From: Cokeromyces recurvatus
Lineage: Eukaryota; Mucoromycota; Mucoromycetes; Mucorales; Mucoraceae
Assembly: GCF_025118155.1 (NCBI RefSeq)
Contig: NW_026251425.1
Span: 62,001-126,000, forward strand
Direction: 5' to 3'
Length of the DNA: 64,000 nt
Made by a program: the position numbers and the translations under genes. The notes beneath the pieces were generated by a model. That model made no database searches. It was not told where the DNA came from and worked only from the letters and a program-made list of their open reading frames with translations. Below are positions 46,828 to 59,619 of this stretch, piece after piece; position 1 is the first letter of the stretch, and each line of letters starts with the position of its first letter.

Positions 46828-49800
46828 TTAATTAGTTGTTGTAACATTAATAACGAGTGGAGGTGGAGCCATAGGCTCCCCATCTTCATTAAAGAAGTCG
46901 TCTAAATCTTTAAGTGCATTCATAATCTCATTTCCATAAGTAACAGAAGGTAAGCCGTTCACCTGTGACGGTTCGCCTGTCAACATGGACAGATCCTCAA
47001 CAGAAAATTGAATGTTGGGTTCAATCGGTACATTGGTTGAACATTCCAAGACGACAGAATAGATGTTATGTCTTGTTATTCTTGCTGCTTCGGTAAAATT
47101 ATTGAGTCCCCAAATGAGATCACCACCATGACTTGTCTGAATACCAGAGTTGAGGATCGTAATGGCACGATCAGCATATTCAGTCGATATAAGCTGTAAG
47201 AGGGGCTCAAGGGCAGCAATATCAATGCTGACGGGGGTCATACCCATCATCTGTCCTGTCACATAGGGCACTAAACTTTCAATAAGTAAGAGTGATTTTT
47301 CGCGATAGTAAGGAATTTTGTTTTTCACCAATAAGAGAGCAAACATAAAGGCTTGTTGGCAATATTTAGTTAAAAAGAGAGGACGCATACCACTCAAGAT
47401 CTGCTTTAGATAGTCTTGTTGAAATTTACCCTTTTGAATTGGGTAAGTGGATAAGATACGCTGCATATCTGTAAAGCCCTCAAACAGCAAAACTAATTTT
47501 TGAGACCAGGCCATTGCCTCAGCATCCACTGTCTCACCATCTAGACCATGCAATAGACGGGGTATACTACCTAATAACAAATACATCAAACGTGTCTCAT
47601 TTGGATCAATCAATGGTAAATGCTCTTGCAATGAAATTAAATTAAGAACACGGAAGGTATCTTCCTCTACTGAGGAAAACTGTAGGCCCTTCAGAAGCAG
47701 TGGCTGAAGCCCATCAAACTCACATGACCAATTTTTAGGAAAACTCTCAATCAACTTGGGCATCTCCAGTTTCTCCAACACGACACCTAACAGGTGAAGG
47801 GCCTCACAATGTTCAGATTCGTAAGGGCTGTAGAGACATGCTACAGCTGCCCAGAATAATTGTGGAAACAAATCATCCATGGATTTTGCTACATCTGTCA
47901 ACGTCAAGATAATCTCCAAAGCAAATCCTCGAATATCCTCTGATCGATCTGCGATTGTATTCGAGAGACGAGCTAACATGTCAGCTAGCATATGCCCATT
48001 AAAAGCGGGCATGAGAGCTCTAAAACACTGGAAGGAGCGACAGGCGATATGTCTAACTGAACAACAGGTAGCCCACTTTAAAGCTGTTTCGCCCCATTTC
48101 TGACGCAAATCGGGGTCCTCATTTGAAAAGACATCAACAACACGTTGTAAGAGCTGTTTGAGTTCGTTGGCACTCGCGATACGACGGTTTTTCGGAGTGA
48201 GATTCTCATAAGCCCAGAGACGTTTCCCTTCCTTTTCAACCAGCCACTGAATAACTTCAGATGCCCTTTGAGAGGACTCAGAATCGATAGACTGACGCAC
48301 AACAATGGAATGAATGAGGTTAATGAGAAAGCAACGTGATTGATCACAGATAATACTGATGAGGTGGTCCAATTGAATAAAGATACAATGAAGCAACAGA
48401 GGTAGATGTGGTGCGAGTTCAGCACCTGCTTCAATGGCTAAATCAACTAAAAAGACCATAGCCAGTTGTCCTCTGGAGAATACAGGCTTTTTAGGATAAG
48501 TGGGTAAAACTTTTTGTGCATCAGCAACAAAGAGAAGCGGGAAAGCGTGCAGATGTCGTTGACTTGCTTCCTTCAGTTGCGGGACCATGGATCGTGGTGT
48601 GATTTCAGCAAGGACCTCTTCCATGATAGCGGCAAACGCATGTGTACGACCTAAACAGACAAAGATACGTTTTGCATGTATCAAGAACCAAGGGTTACGT
48701 GTCTCTTGCCCCATATCGAGTAAATACATAATAATCGCTCGTACATTTCGACCATATTCCACTAATTGGCTCCATAGAGCTGCTGTCTCCTTTACATAAA
48801 TATCACCAAACTTTACCGTAAGATAATAAAGATTTGAGAGCACCATGTAGGCCGAGGCACTTAAGTCTGTATCATGAGGGCCCACCATAAGATCAACCTT
48901 ACGATGCCAGGGCAACATGTATGTCAACACCTCACGTTGTGAATTAGGGCTGATATGTTCAAACCGCTGAGTGATCTCTGATAACATTGAGTAAGTTTGC
49001 TCTGGATGATCAAGAGCTAACCTTGCTGATAATAATGTCTGTGTATGTTTGTAGATTGCAGGTAAACTACTTGTGATACCAATTTCGTATTCTTTTGCAC
49101 AAGAATCAGCAAAGACACGCTCCTCAATCACCCTTAAAAGTTGAATCGCTGTCTTTCTTATCGCCTTTTTATTATCACCTGTTTTGAAAAGAGCAAGACT
49201 CATGATTTGATGAATATGACAGGGATAATCTTCGACACGAATTACAATTTCTGCTAGTGCATGAAAGTAGCCTTGTGTGAATTCTAATTTGGGGTTACCT
49301 GCATAGCATTGTTCAATAATATCATCCAATAAAATTAATTGATCTTGGTTATACATCATTACTTCTTCAAGTGCACGTCTTGTATATGAAAAAAAAAAAG
49401 ATGATAATGGAAATTTGTTACAAAGTTACTTGGATTTTTATTATTTTTAACATTATTATTCTTTTACCTTGCAATGGCATGATATTTTGGATCTCGACTT
49501 TCAAACATAGCATCAATCCAATTAAGTATATTTAATGTATCAAATTGAATAATCGCTTGTCGTGCTTTTTTCTGACCTAGATAAGCATACAAAGGACCTC
49601 TCTAAAAAAAAATAATATGAGAATTTATATCTATTTATCATTTATCTTAATATGAAAAAAAATACCAAAAGAGTTGCCATAGCACTTAGCGATGCTAACT
49701 CTAATGTCTTTCTTTCTTCTTCCATCACTTGAGTCATTGACGCCCTTTCCTTTAAATCTTTACATTGTTCTAAAACGTCTCGCATCATGGTTGCTTCACG

Positions 49801-51470
49801 TTGCTGAGCCGTTTTAGCGGCTACACCATATCCACACCATTCTTCAAACATTTTGTATAAACTTAACCTTGTCTCAAAGGACATCACCTTACTTGGATCC
49901 TCTAACCTCATGATACCCTCATACAACTTATCGACTAGTCCACACAGATGAATTCGAAGACGTTGATATTCCCATTCAATCTGTACTTCTGTATCCATTA
50001 AAAATGATTTAGTCTCCTTGATATAACTCATGATAATGTCCATGGCATTGTTAATTGTGTTCTCTAATAGACAAGGAGCGGTCAATTCAAGTAAATTCAT
50101 CAGAGAGATACGCAAACGATCATTCTTTTTAGAGCGTTTATTTTGATAGGGCTTTTGATTATTGCGCTGTTTACCATCATCTAGGATAGTCTTTAGATAG
50201 GGTTCAAGTTCAGATAAAAGTAGGTGATAGACGCTATGATTGATATGACCCAGGCCCTCAATGACTGCCTCACGAACTTGACGATGCTCAGAGGTCAAGT
50301 AAGGCACTAATAGACGGAAAAAGTCGCGTGGTGTAGAGATATCGACCACTGTTGACTTGCGAGGCCAAAAACTATGCGCTGTCGTTATGATGGTAGTAGC
50401 AGAACTAAAGACTAAATAAATACGCCATTGATCGATTTGATCAACGCTTGCTGCTCTTTGACTATTCTTCGCTATACTCAGTGTCCCCGTCGCTGTCGCT
50501 GTCTCAACAAGAGCTAAAATAGATGGTTGAATCTGCAGGATACGTTCACACATGTTACTTCGTGTCATGGCTGTTATCTTTGGAAAATGCTTAAAACAGA
50601 GCTTACATAAGGTGGGTAACCAAGCATTCCAAATTGTGATATCCAAAGGATGATCACTAGCTGCAATCTGTAAAAATGTAACATTATGCCGTTGATGCTG
50701 TGTAAGTCGATTACGAATTTCATTTGATTGTGATGTTTGTGTCTTTAAATCTGCATTTAATAGCATATCATAAAGATGTGACCATTCAGTTGTTGTTGTT
50801 GTTGTTGCTAGCTTCCGACCTACTATCTCAATGATTTGTACAGCAAATTTTCGTACCCAAGCTGACTGATGACAAAGAAATAAAAGAGCATTTGCTTCTA
50901 TCAACTGAACAACATCATGATTAAGTTGATCATGTTGATCAATCCATATCTTTAAGAGTTCTACATACAATATCATAAAACCACTTGTTGTTGCAATTGC
51001 TAAAGATTGAACTATATCCCAGAACTTGTCTTCAATTTTTGAAATAAAATTTGAGAAACCAACAAGAACAGTTTGACTATCGATTTGAGAGGCAATACGT
51101 AAAAGAGCAGATGTAGCAGCACCTACTACATCTGGATCTGTATGTACACTGTACCTTGCCAACATATCCACCAATTGTTGTAATGGTATACCTGTCGGCA
51201 TCACACGCGGTATACCCTCTAAGATTGTCTTGATGACATCAAAATAGGGCTGTTTATCTTTAGTGTATGAAACAGAAAAAGTTGCGTAGGCGTGGTATAT
51301 CTGTGCTCCTCCATCTGTGTTTGTATTGGTAAAGATGGGTACTGAATAGTTAACATTAGTAGTGGCTGTTGCTACTGCTGTTGATGTTGATGTTGTTGTT
51401 GTTGCTGCTGCTGTTGATGTTGATGTTGTTGCTGTTGTTGTTATTGTTCCTGTTGCTGCTGTTGTTATTG

Positions 51471-51512
<42 letters not shown>

Positions 51513-53602
51513 TTGTTGTTGTTGTTGTTGTTGCTGTAGTTAAAGATCCTATAGTAGCAGCTGTAGTTGTGGTAGCATTATTCTGTAAGGTATAATAATT
51601 TGCACCTCGTATGATATTCTTTTCGTCCAATACCAGTAGGCGACCAAATGTTTGATCAAGACTAGATAAAGTTTTAGAAATAGCATTTTGGATATGTTCC
51701 ATAATATCTGGTTTCAGTTTTGTAAGGTTTATAGTGAGAATATCCGCTGTACATGGAGAGATATTGTTAGCTATCGTCATATCAATATCAGTTGGAAAGT
51801 TAGGTTGTGATACATTATTCTCAAGATCTCTTAATAGTAATCTAAATGCAGATAGAGCAATAACCATACGTTCAGGACTAATCACATCCCAGTTGTGACC
51901 GTTATCAGTATTAAGGAGATAAAAGATGATTTTTTTTGTGCTTGAATCAATATCTCGCATCAGTACAAAATAAACAATGAGAATAAAGTGATCTAGATTA
52001 GTATCTGCTGGGTAGACAGTACGTCGAAAAGGAGGGAAGAGAGTTTTGATGATTGAATCCACTTTTTTGCAAGTGATAGAAGTACTTTCTGTACATCGAA
52101 AAAGATAAGTCCAAATTAATCGGGATACACAGCCTAATGCTACTGAACGGGTATATTTATCCTGTTATCAAAATTAAACCCCAATGAAATCCAACTACTA
52201 GTGGTATATATATTGACATACCTTATTGAATTTTTGATAGCAGCTTTCTAAAAAGGAAGTCCAATTAGTTGCAAAAAATTCTTTACGACTTACACAGAGT
52301 AGTGTTGTAACCAATGGATACCCGACTAAGGTATGTCTTGGTTTAAGTGTCATATTAAGTGCTCTCGGATACATAATATCAATTGCTTTTACCCAAGAAG
52401 GAAAATTAACTTCAGCGACAGCTACTTGAGCAATTGGTAACAACAATTGTACGAAAAGCTTTGCATAAGCATGTTTGACTTTGACACCATGTGAATTTTT
52501 AAAAAAGCTGGCACAACTTGACAAGAAATCAGCAGTCTCTTCAAGTGCATCCACAGGATAAATTTTGATTTTAAGGTAACGCATACCTTTAATCAGCATC
52601 TCCATATGACTCTGACGTTCCTTCATGATCGTTTGACTGTTGTATTTTTCAAGTTCGGCAATGAAACGATCACTAACTGATGCAAAACGAATGTTTGAAA
52701 GTTCGCCAATAAGTTCTGCAAAGAGTTCCATACTTGCTGTTCGGTTTTTTGATCTTTTGATAGCTTCACTATAATGACAGAAGATGAAAAAAAAGTTACT
52801 TATACTATTCTTTTTATTATTATTATTATCATTATTATTTTTAGAGAGGGAGAGGGAGTAGTTTCATCTTACGGATCTGCTTTCTTTAGTTGATTAAATA
52901 CGATTTCTTCAAGGTTTTCACCTAGATCGTCAGGTAAAGAACCTGGTGCGACTCGTTTAATGATTTCTATCAATGCTCTACAAAGAATAAAAACAGATGC
53001 AAGCTTTAAGATACAAATTAATATATTACATGTAAATGTAATTTTGAAATATTCCTCTTTACTGATTGTCTTTCTTTTAGAATGGATTGTATTTCACGAT
53101 TACGAGAAAGTGGTGCGGTGTCACTATATAACATAGATGAATACATATTTATAAATAGAGATTCCTTCAGGTATTTGGCTATCATTCGGCTTTTAATATT
53201 TTGTCTTGTTATACCTAACTCGTTTTATGACTAAAGGATCTAAGGGTTCAACTTTAGTTTTTCTCCAACGCATGACTGAATCAATGACTGCACTTTGCTG
53301 TGTGGTAGCTAAGGAAGCTAAAGAATATATTAATTTATCAAAGTTCTTGTCTTGGCCTTGTCCTAATATCTTTTTGAGATCAACATTAACATCCTAAAAG
53401 CAAGATGTATTAATATTTTTTTTTTAATTTTTATTGAATTTTCCAGTTTGTTTACAATTCCCATGTTGAGTATAAAGGACATTTTTATATTTGCAGCATT
53501 CTCAAATTGACTAAATATGACTTTCAGGGCATAATCGGTGCTTGATAGATCAGGTTCTGATGCTGGGTTATCTACTGGAGCTGTAGTAGGTGATGCTGCC
53601 AT
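46828..53602 (-). CDS. Cell morphogenesis protein, Mor2/Tao3 (Furry) family
   Basis: Eight exons (53602-53456, 53393-53215, 53123-53063, 53003-52873, 52768-52222, 52161-49666, 49601-49468, 49378-46828) give 2,081 residues. The N-terminal domain (LASVFILCRALIEI, SMELFAELIGELSNIRFASVSDRF) and later HEAT-like alpha-helical repeats match MOR2-PAG1 proteins (S. pombe Mor2, yeast Tao3, animal Furry). These are scaffolds of the NDR-kinase/RAM network that control polarised growth and cell separation. A Thr/Ala-rich low-complexity insert (about 549-622), coded by ACA/GCA repeats, interrupts the helical region. Acceptor 53004 (TAAAG) was chosen because it restores the conserved RQSLASVFILCRAL. The gene faces EMC5 and lies upstream of Prp40 on the same strand. 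Confidence 0.94.
51360..51580 (-). repeat. In-frame ACA/GCA triplet repeat (CTG-type core) in the Mor2/Tao3 gene
   Basis: On the plus strand mainly TGT and TGC triplets, with about ten uninterrupted TGC at 51478-51510. Translates on the minus strand to runs of Thr and Ala. Translation stays open throughout. Confidence 0.92.
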
Positions 53603-53620
53603 GTATCGAGACTTTATGTA

Positions 53621-53663
<43 letters not shown>

Positions 53664-53752
53664 AAGAAAGAAAAGAGATAAGTCACGACAATTAAAATTA
53701 ATGCACTTTCATTCATTTATTTTATTATAAAAATATTTAGAATGTAAGGATC

Positions 53753-56304
53753 TTATTTTAATCTTCGAGGATCATTTTGATAATCATCAAGTGCTTCACC
53801 TTCTTCAGCACTTGAATATCCATGCCTCTGTTTTTTTTTTTTTTTTAAGAAAAAAAAATTCAAGTAAATAAAATAAACAGACTAAAGTAAATTTATTTTA
53901 TTTCTACCTTTCTTCTCTTTTTGTTTCTATTGTATTCCTCCATTAACTCATATTCTTTTCTATTACGGCTTCGACTATGATGATAACTACTATCTTCTAT
54001 TTCATCCTCTTCTTCTTCTTTAATTATTCCTTCCTCTTCTTCCTCATCCTCTTCTCCTTCTTCACGCTCTTTCTTTTCCTATTATAAAGGAAGAAGAGTT
54101 ATAACAGCCTTACCTTTATATGTGTGCGCGTGTGTTTCTTTTTCTTTTTTTGGCTATTTACCTTGAGTCGCTTTATAAATTTCTCGAATACTTCTTTTCT
54201 CAAGTTATCATCATCAAGCTCTTTATATTCGTCCAACTTTTCTACACGAGGTTTTATGATTTCCCATGTATCTTCAATTTGAATAGAAGGTTGTTTAACG
54301 GCATGTTTTAAAGCATGTCTAAAGTTATCCATCTTTTTACGAAGTCGTTTAGCTTGTCTTCTTTTCTCATCTTTAATACGTTGAGCTGCTTTTGACTGTA
54401 GATAGTCAAAGATAAGTTTTATATTTTCTTCTGGCTCGACCTTAACATCAGCCACTGCCTTTAAATAATCTTCATAGGATGTCTCCAAAGTGATTTCTTG
54501 TTGGGCCTTTTCTAAAGCATGATAAACCATCTTTTTTTGATGATAGAATTGTTCATCTAAATCATCAATGATATCCCAAAACATATCTAGAGGTGTCGAA
54601 TCAGGTAATCCAACAGCTGTAATATAGCGTGGATCATCCTTGATTAGAGGATGAATCTCTTTCCACATAGTGCGTACATTGATTTTACGATTTGAGACTA
54701 ATTCATGTAATAATTCCTATTGTAATATGTAAGCGTTCATGTTTTGTGTAAAGAAAGAAAGAGAGAGAGAGAGAGAAAAGCTTACCCTGAATCCTTCTCT
54801 TGCCTTTCGTTCTTTCCTCTTTCTTGCCTGAACTTTTATTTCTAATTCTCTTAGGGGCTCTTCCCATAATGTTCTATGATATTCCTCGAAAACAGAAAAG
54901 AAATCCAACATATCCATACCCTCAAATTGTAAATCACCTTTACGATCCTCATACAACTCTTGTACCTCCTTCCATGATGTCTTGTATGTAATTTCTGGAA
55001 TTGATTTTAATAAACTCGCAAATTTCTCCATATTTTCTTTCCTTAAATCACGTAACCTATCCTTTTCAGCCCTTTGTAATTGTTGTATATAATCATCAAA
55101 GTAAATTTCACGTTGTCGATCTGACAAGGCCTTAACTGCAGGTTGATCGCCGCATAATTTAATAAATGTACGATAGCGTGTATAAGGTTTAATATCATGT
55201 TCTTGTAAGACAAGTTCAAACTCTTTGCGAAGTCGTGCTTCTTCTGCTTCACGTGCTTCGCGTTCACGTTTGGCTTCCGCCTCTGCCCAACTTTGGAAGG
55301 CTGCTTTACGCTCTGCTGCTGTTTTAAGAGCCCTATAGAGAGGTTTTGTAATGATCGCTCGCATTGCTTGTTCCCAACTCCAATCAGATTTAACACCCTA
55401 TTTTTTTTTTTTTTTGTTAATTATTAAAAAAAAAAAGGGTTAGATCAAGAACAACATTGACTAAAACTTTTATAATTACGGTTTCTTTTAATAATTGGAA
55501 AAAGGCAGCCTCTGCTTCTTGCTTTGTAGCAAATTCGGGAATAGTTTCTGAGACAAAGGATGCTGAAATGGGAGGTCGAATAGAAGTTGAAGGTAATATA
55601 GGCATTACTGGTTTAATAGATGCTCTATACATGGATGATTAGTTATTAAATGTATATATATATGTATATGTGTGTGTGTATATATACTTTTCATTTATTG
55701 CAGTTTTAGCCTTTTCAAGTTTTTCTATTAAAAGATCATTAGCTACAATAAATCGAAAAAAAAAAAAACCGCCATCCCCCCTCTGTTTTTTTTTTCTTTT
55801 TCTTTTACCTTTTAGATCGGCAGGTAATTCCCAAACAGTTTGTTTTGTCTTTGAATTACTATAATATTTTTTACCCTCAGGTGTTGTATATTCTTTCCAG
55901 GCTGATTCTTTCCAAACTTTTTCTTCTGGTGTAAGTAATTCGTCAGGTTTTTCCCATGTGCTTTGTCTTGTTATATTATTGTACCAATATTTTCGACCTT
56001 CTGGTGTTGTATGCTCTTTCCAAACAGACTATATACAAAAAGAGAGAGAGAGAGAAAAGAGGATTAAGGAAAAGGTACTATATGAGGTTTAGTTTATAAA
56101 TAATGTTTTACTGTGTTAGGAGGAAGTGGTGGCGGAGGTCTCTGCCATGTTGATGCTACTGGTGGTCTAATGCCTAAAGGAGGAGGTCCACCATACTAAA
56201 CAAAGGGTTAGTTTTCAGTATAAAGATATATGTATATATCTATTTAATAAATTCAAATTTACAGGTGAAGGAGAAAAGCTTCCTGGAGGTGGAGGTCTGT
56301 ACAT
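53753..56304 (-). CDS. PRP40: Prp40-type splicing factor (WW and FF domains)
   Basis: Nine exons (56304-56263, 56195-56112, 56028-55809, 55742-55688, 55624-55480, 55397-54786, 54716-54162, 54078-53908, 53827-53753) give 652 residues. A Pro-rich N-terminus ([17 protein letters not shown]) is followed by two tandem WW domains ([23 protein letters not shown] and [22 protein letters not shown]), then helical FF-type repeats such as [20 protein letters not shown] and [19 protein letters not shown], and an acidic, Arg/Lys-rich tail. Prp40 is a U1 snRNP protein that bridges the 5' splice site and branch-point factors through its WW domains. TCERG1 has a similar domain order but WW domains at the very start, a short length and the FF spacing favour Prp40. 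Nuclear. Confidence 0.9.
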
Positions 56305-56545
56305 GATTAAATCTAATGACTGAAATTAATTGAAAATGTATATAAAAAAAGAAAAAAAAAAAAGGTAAAATTTTCATTGCCATATTTTATTTAGCTGTAT
56401 TTAAAAAATTCTAATGCTGCTTTGGAAAACGTTATCTTGCCCTAGTATTTTTTTTTCTTTTTTTTTTTTTTTTTATACTAATACATGTATCTATTCTATT
56501 TTACAAGAAGCAGTATTTTATATAGCGTAACTCTATATTGAATCT
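56305..56545. promoter_or_regulatory. Compact bidirectional promoter between Prp40 and Mmm1
   Basis: Only 241 bp separate two divergent start codons. The stretch holds A- and T-runs (about 56348-56362 and 56460-56475), consistent with a nucleosome-poor shared promoter. No clear TATA box on either side. Confidence 0.55.
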
Positions 56546-57814
56546 ATGAAAGCAACAGAGTCTATATTTACAGAACAAGTATTAAGTGAGTTAAAAGAGA
56601 TATGTCGCCTTCCTTCTTCACGAGGCGGTAGTTCATTCTTTTCATTTATCAATGGCTTTATTCTTGGTCAACTAAGTATTATCGTTATTGTTATTCTTGT
56701 ATTGAAATTCTTATTCACAGAGGACGTAAATTCGGATAAAAAAGTAAAATATATAAATATATACATGTATACACTTTATGATGAGGGAATTCTATCATTT
56801 AACTGTTTTATATTACATAGCTTTATATTTCAAGATTTTCGTCCATGAATACAAAAACAACTTCAGCAACAGCAGCAGCACCAACAACAACAACAGCAGC
56901 AACAGCAGCAACAGCAGCAACAGCACCATTATTACCTAATGAACACATTACATCGAAAACCTATTATGATGTGATACATCATCCACCAGAAAGTACAGAT
57001 TGGCTTAATGTCCTTTTGGCTCAAGTTATTCTACAATATCGACAAGATGCCAAAATAAATAACCGACTCATGATGTGTCTTGATGATATTTTGAATGGAG
57101 GCGTTAAACCTAAATTTCTAGGTACGATTCATGTAACCGAGCTTAACTTGGGAGAAGAATACCCGATATTTAGTAATGCGAGAATTAGGAGATCAGATGA
57201 AGTTGGATCGATGGTAGTATAAATCAAATAGTAGAGTTAATGTACTGACTCATTAATACTTTTTATTTTTTTATTTTTTAAAGAGGGCTGAAATTGATTT
57301 TGAATATAATGATCAAATAACGTTAGGTATTGAGACGCAATTAATATTAAATTGGCCTAAACCGTCATTTGCAGCACTTCCTATTTCTTTAATATTATCT
57401 GTTGTACGATTCTCGGGCACAGTAAGTATATAAATAAGTATATATGTATGTATGTAATACTGACTTGTTCTTCTTTCTATTGTATAGCTTACAATTGAAT
57501 TAATAAATCCTCCTGAAACTACTACTTTACCAGAAATTATTGAACGCTATATTGCTATTTCATCTCACTCTGATTTTGTATTAGATCTTCATGTTCAATC
57601 ATTGATAGGCTCCAAAACAAAATTAGAAGATATACCAAAATTAAGAGATTTAATACAAACAAAGTTAAGAAATGTATACATTGATAAACTTGTTTACCCA
57701 GCATTTGTCAAAGTAAAGGTACCTAATATGTGGAAAGATAGCAAAGATGAACGAAAAGAAAGTATTGCAGCAGAAAAATTAGAAGAATTTGTAGAAGAGA
57801 TCAAAGAGGCTTAA
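56546..57814 (+). CDS. MMM1: Mmm1, ER subunit of the ERMES contact site (SMP domain)
   Basis: Four exons (56546-56725 or -56743, 56821-57213, 57284-57421, 57488-57814) give about 345 residues. A short lumenal N-terminus and one membrane segment (about 37-59, GFILGQLSIIVIVILVLKFLF) precede a low-complexity Thr/Ala linker and an SMP domain (STDWLNVLLAQVILQYRQDA, ILNGGVKPKFLGTIHV, LGEEYPIFSNARIRR, ELINPPETT, RNVYIDKLVYPAFVKVKVP). Mmm1 tethers the ER to mitochondria and moves phospholipids with Mdm12, Mdm34 and Mdm10. The linker is coded by a CAG/CAA-type repeat read as Thr/Ala. Exon 1 has two in-frame donors 18 nt apart. Confidence 0.94.
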
Positions 57815-58274
57815 AATCAGGATAGAAGGAGTAAGGGAGAAGGAAGGAAGGAAGGGGCTTTTTATTTTAAGAAGATATCTTTATTCTAATATAATTTGTA
57901 AGAGGCATTTGTAAAGTAGATCAAAGTAATAAACCCTCGTGTAGAGTAATCTATGATAAGATAGTTTAACCAATAAAACCTTGATTATCTATTTATCACA
58001 GACAATGAAAGGGGCCAGCAGTAGTAAGATAAGCCTGTTACTTTCTAAAGTCTATTTGTAATCAGAAGACCTTTTTTTTTTTTAATAGTTTCAGATAATA
58101 GTGCTTTCAAACGGAGTTTTCATAATGCTATTGTTCTCTATAAATAAGCAGACAATTAACATGCTTATCATTCTAGTTTTTTTTTTTTTTTTATCATTAC
58201 ACATAGTAGTGTATTTAATTTAAAGCTTTTTTTTTATTTTATTTTTTTTTGTTTATAAATAAATATTCAAAGAA
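57815..58274. other. Intergenic region, no gene seen
   Basis: About 460 bp of AT-rich 3' flank and promoter between Mmm1 and the peroxiredoxin, with a GGAAGGAA repeat (about 57838-57856) and T-runs close to the next ATG. Confidence 0.6.
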
Positions 58275-59267
58275 ATGACGCTTAGACTTGGCTCAGTTGC
58301 TCCTGGTAAGCTCCATTGTTTTTTCTAAAAAAAAAAAAACTTGCAAGCAAAAAATAAATAAACATACACACTATTCTAATTCAAACTTGTATCTATTTCA
58401 AAAAAAATAAAAAAAAAAAAATAAAAAAAAAATAAAAAAAAAAAGATTTTGAGGCTGAAACGACACAAGGACCTATTAGATTCCATGAATTCATTGGTGA
58501 GAACTGGACCGTTCTCTTTTCCCATCCTGCCGACTTTAGTAAAGATTGATTACCTCCTCCTTCCCCCCCCCAAAAAAAAAAAAAAAAAAAAAAAAAGAAA
58601 GTTATATGATTCACATTTTATTTTATCTATAGCACCTGTCTGTACTACTGAATTAGGTCTCGTAGCTGCCCTTCAAGATGAATGGGATGCTCGTCAAGTT
58701 AAAGTGATTGGCTTATCTGCAAACGGTCTTGAAGATCATAAAAAATGGATTGCTGATATCAATGAAATTAGTCATGTTAATCTGACATTCCCCATCATTG
58801 CTGATGCAGATCGTAGAATCTCCATTCTTTATGACATGTTGGATTATCAAGCAAGTCATCATTTAATTATATCATATATATGTTTATATATAAAAAAAAT
58901 ATACATGTATAAATATACTTACTCTACTATTATTACCTTCTTTTTTTTTTAATAGGACCCTACCAACGTGGATGCTAAAGGTATTCCTTTTACTATTCGA
59001 TCTGTCTTCATCATTGATCCCAAAAAGACGATTCGTTTAATCTTGACCTATCCTGCCTCTACAGGTCGTAACTTTGATGAAATTTTACGTGTTATTGATT
59101 CACTTCAGTTGGGTGATACATATCGTATCACAACACCTGGTAATTGGAAGAAGGGGGATGATGTGATTATTCATCCTTCTGTTTCTACTGAAGAAGCTCA
59201 TTCCATGTTTCCAAAAGGGGTTAAAGTGGTTAAACCTTATTTGCGTCTTACCCCGTCACCCTTTTAA
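58275..59267 (+). CDS. 1-Cys peroxiredoxin (Prx6 type)
   Basis: Four exons (58275-58305, 58446-58538, 58633-58850, 58956-59267) give 217 residues. The peroxidatic Cys is at 45 in HPADFTPVCTTE, the 1-Cys/Prx6 form of PxxxT/Sxx[13 protein letters not shown] and the long C-terminal domain ([26 protein letters not shown]) also fit Prx6. No second resolving Cys of 2-Cys type is seen. It reduces H2O2 and lipid peroxides using a thiol donor. There is no clear mitochondrial leader, so cytosolic location is likely. Intron 3 begins with GC (58851) in place of GT; the protein sequence across the junction (LDYQDPTNVD) is exactly that of the family. Confidence 0.95.
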
Positions 59268-59399
59268 TGATGTCATTTGAGTGAAAAAAAAATAAATAAA
59301 TAAAATAAATACATACATGCATACATATATAGTTTTAAGCATAAAATTTATCTTTTTTTTTTCTCTTCTCCTTTCTTTATAAATACATGTATCTAAAAC

Positions 59400-59612
59400 A
59401 TGGATATTGGACAATTAAAGAACCCTTTTTCAAGTAAAACATCAAAGGAAAACACTGGGTCTACTGGTTTATTTAAAATTGGTGATTATGATGAAAATAG
59501 TAAATCACAGAATAAAGAAGATGGTGGTGATCCTGATTTAATAAAACAAACTACTGAATCTATTCAAAATCAATCCCAACATTTGAAAGATAAAGTGACT
59601 CAAAAAGACTAA
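59400..59612 (+). CDS. Small hydrophilic protein, 70 residues, unknown
   Basis: A single exon with ATG in an A-rich context just after a CT-rich tract and a TATAAAT. The product (MDIGQLKNPFSSKTSKE... ending LKDKVTQKD) is charged, Asn/Gln/Ser-rich and probably disordered, with a possible short amphipathic helix near the end. Codons resemble those of neighbours (many TTA, CAA, GAT, ACT). It ends 7 bp before the stop of the convergent FKBP gene. No family recognised; it may be coding or a chance frame, though the promoter-like leader favours coding. Confidence 0.55.
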   Translation: MDIGQLKNPFSSKTSKENTGSTGLFKIGDYDENSKSQNKEDGGDPDLIKQTTESIQNQSQHLKDKVTQKD

Positions 59613-59619
59613 TTCCGAA

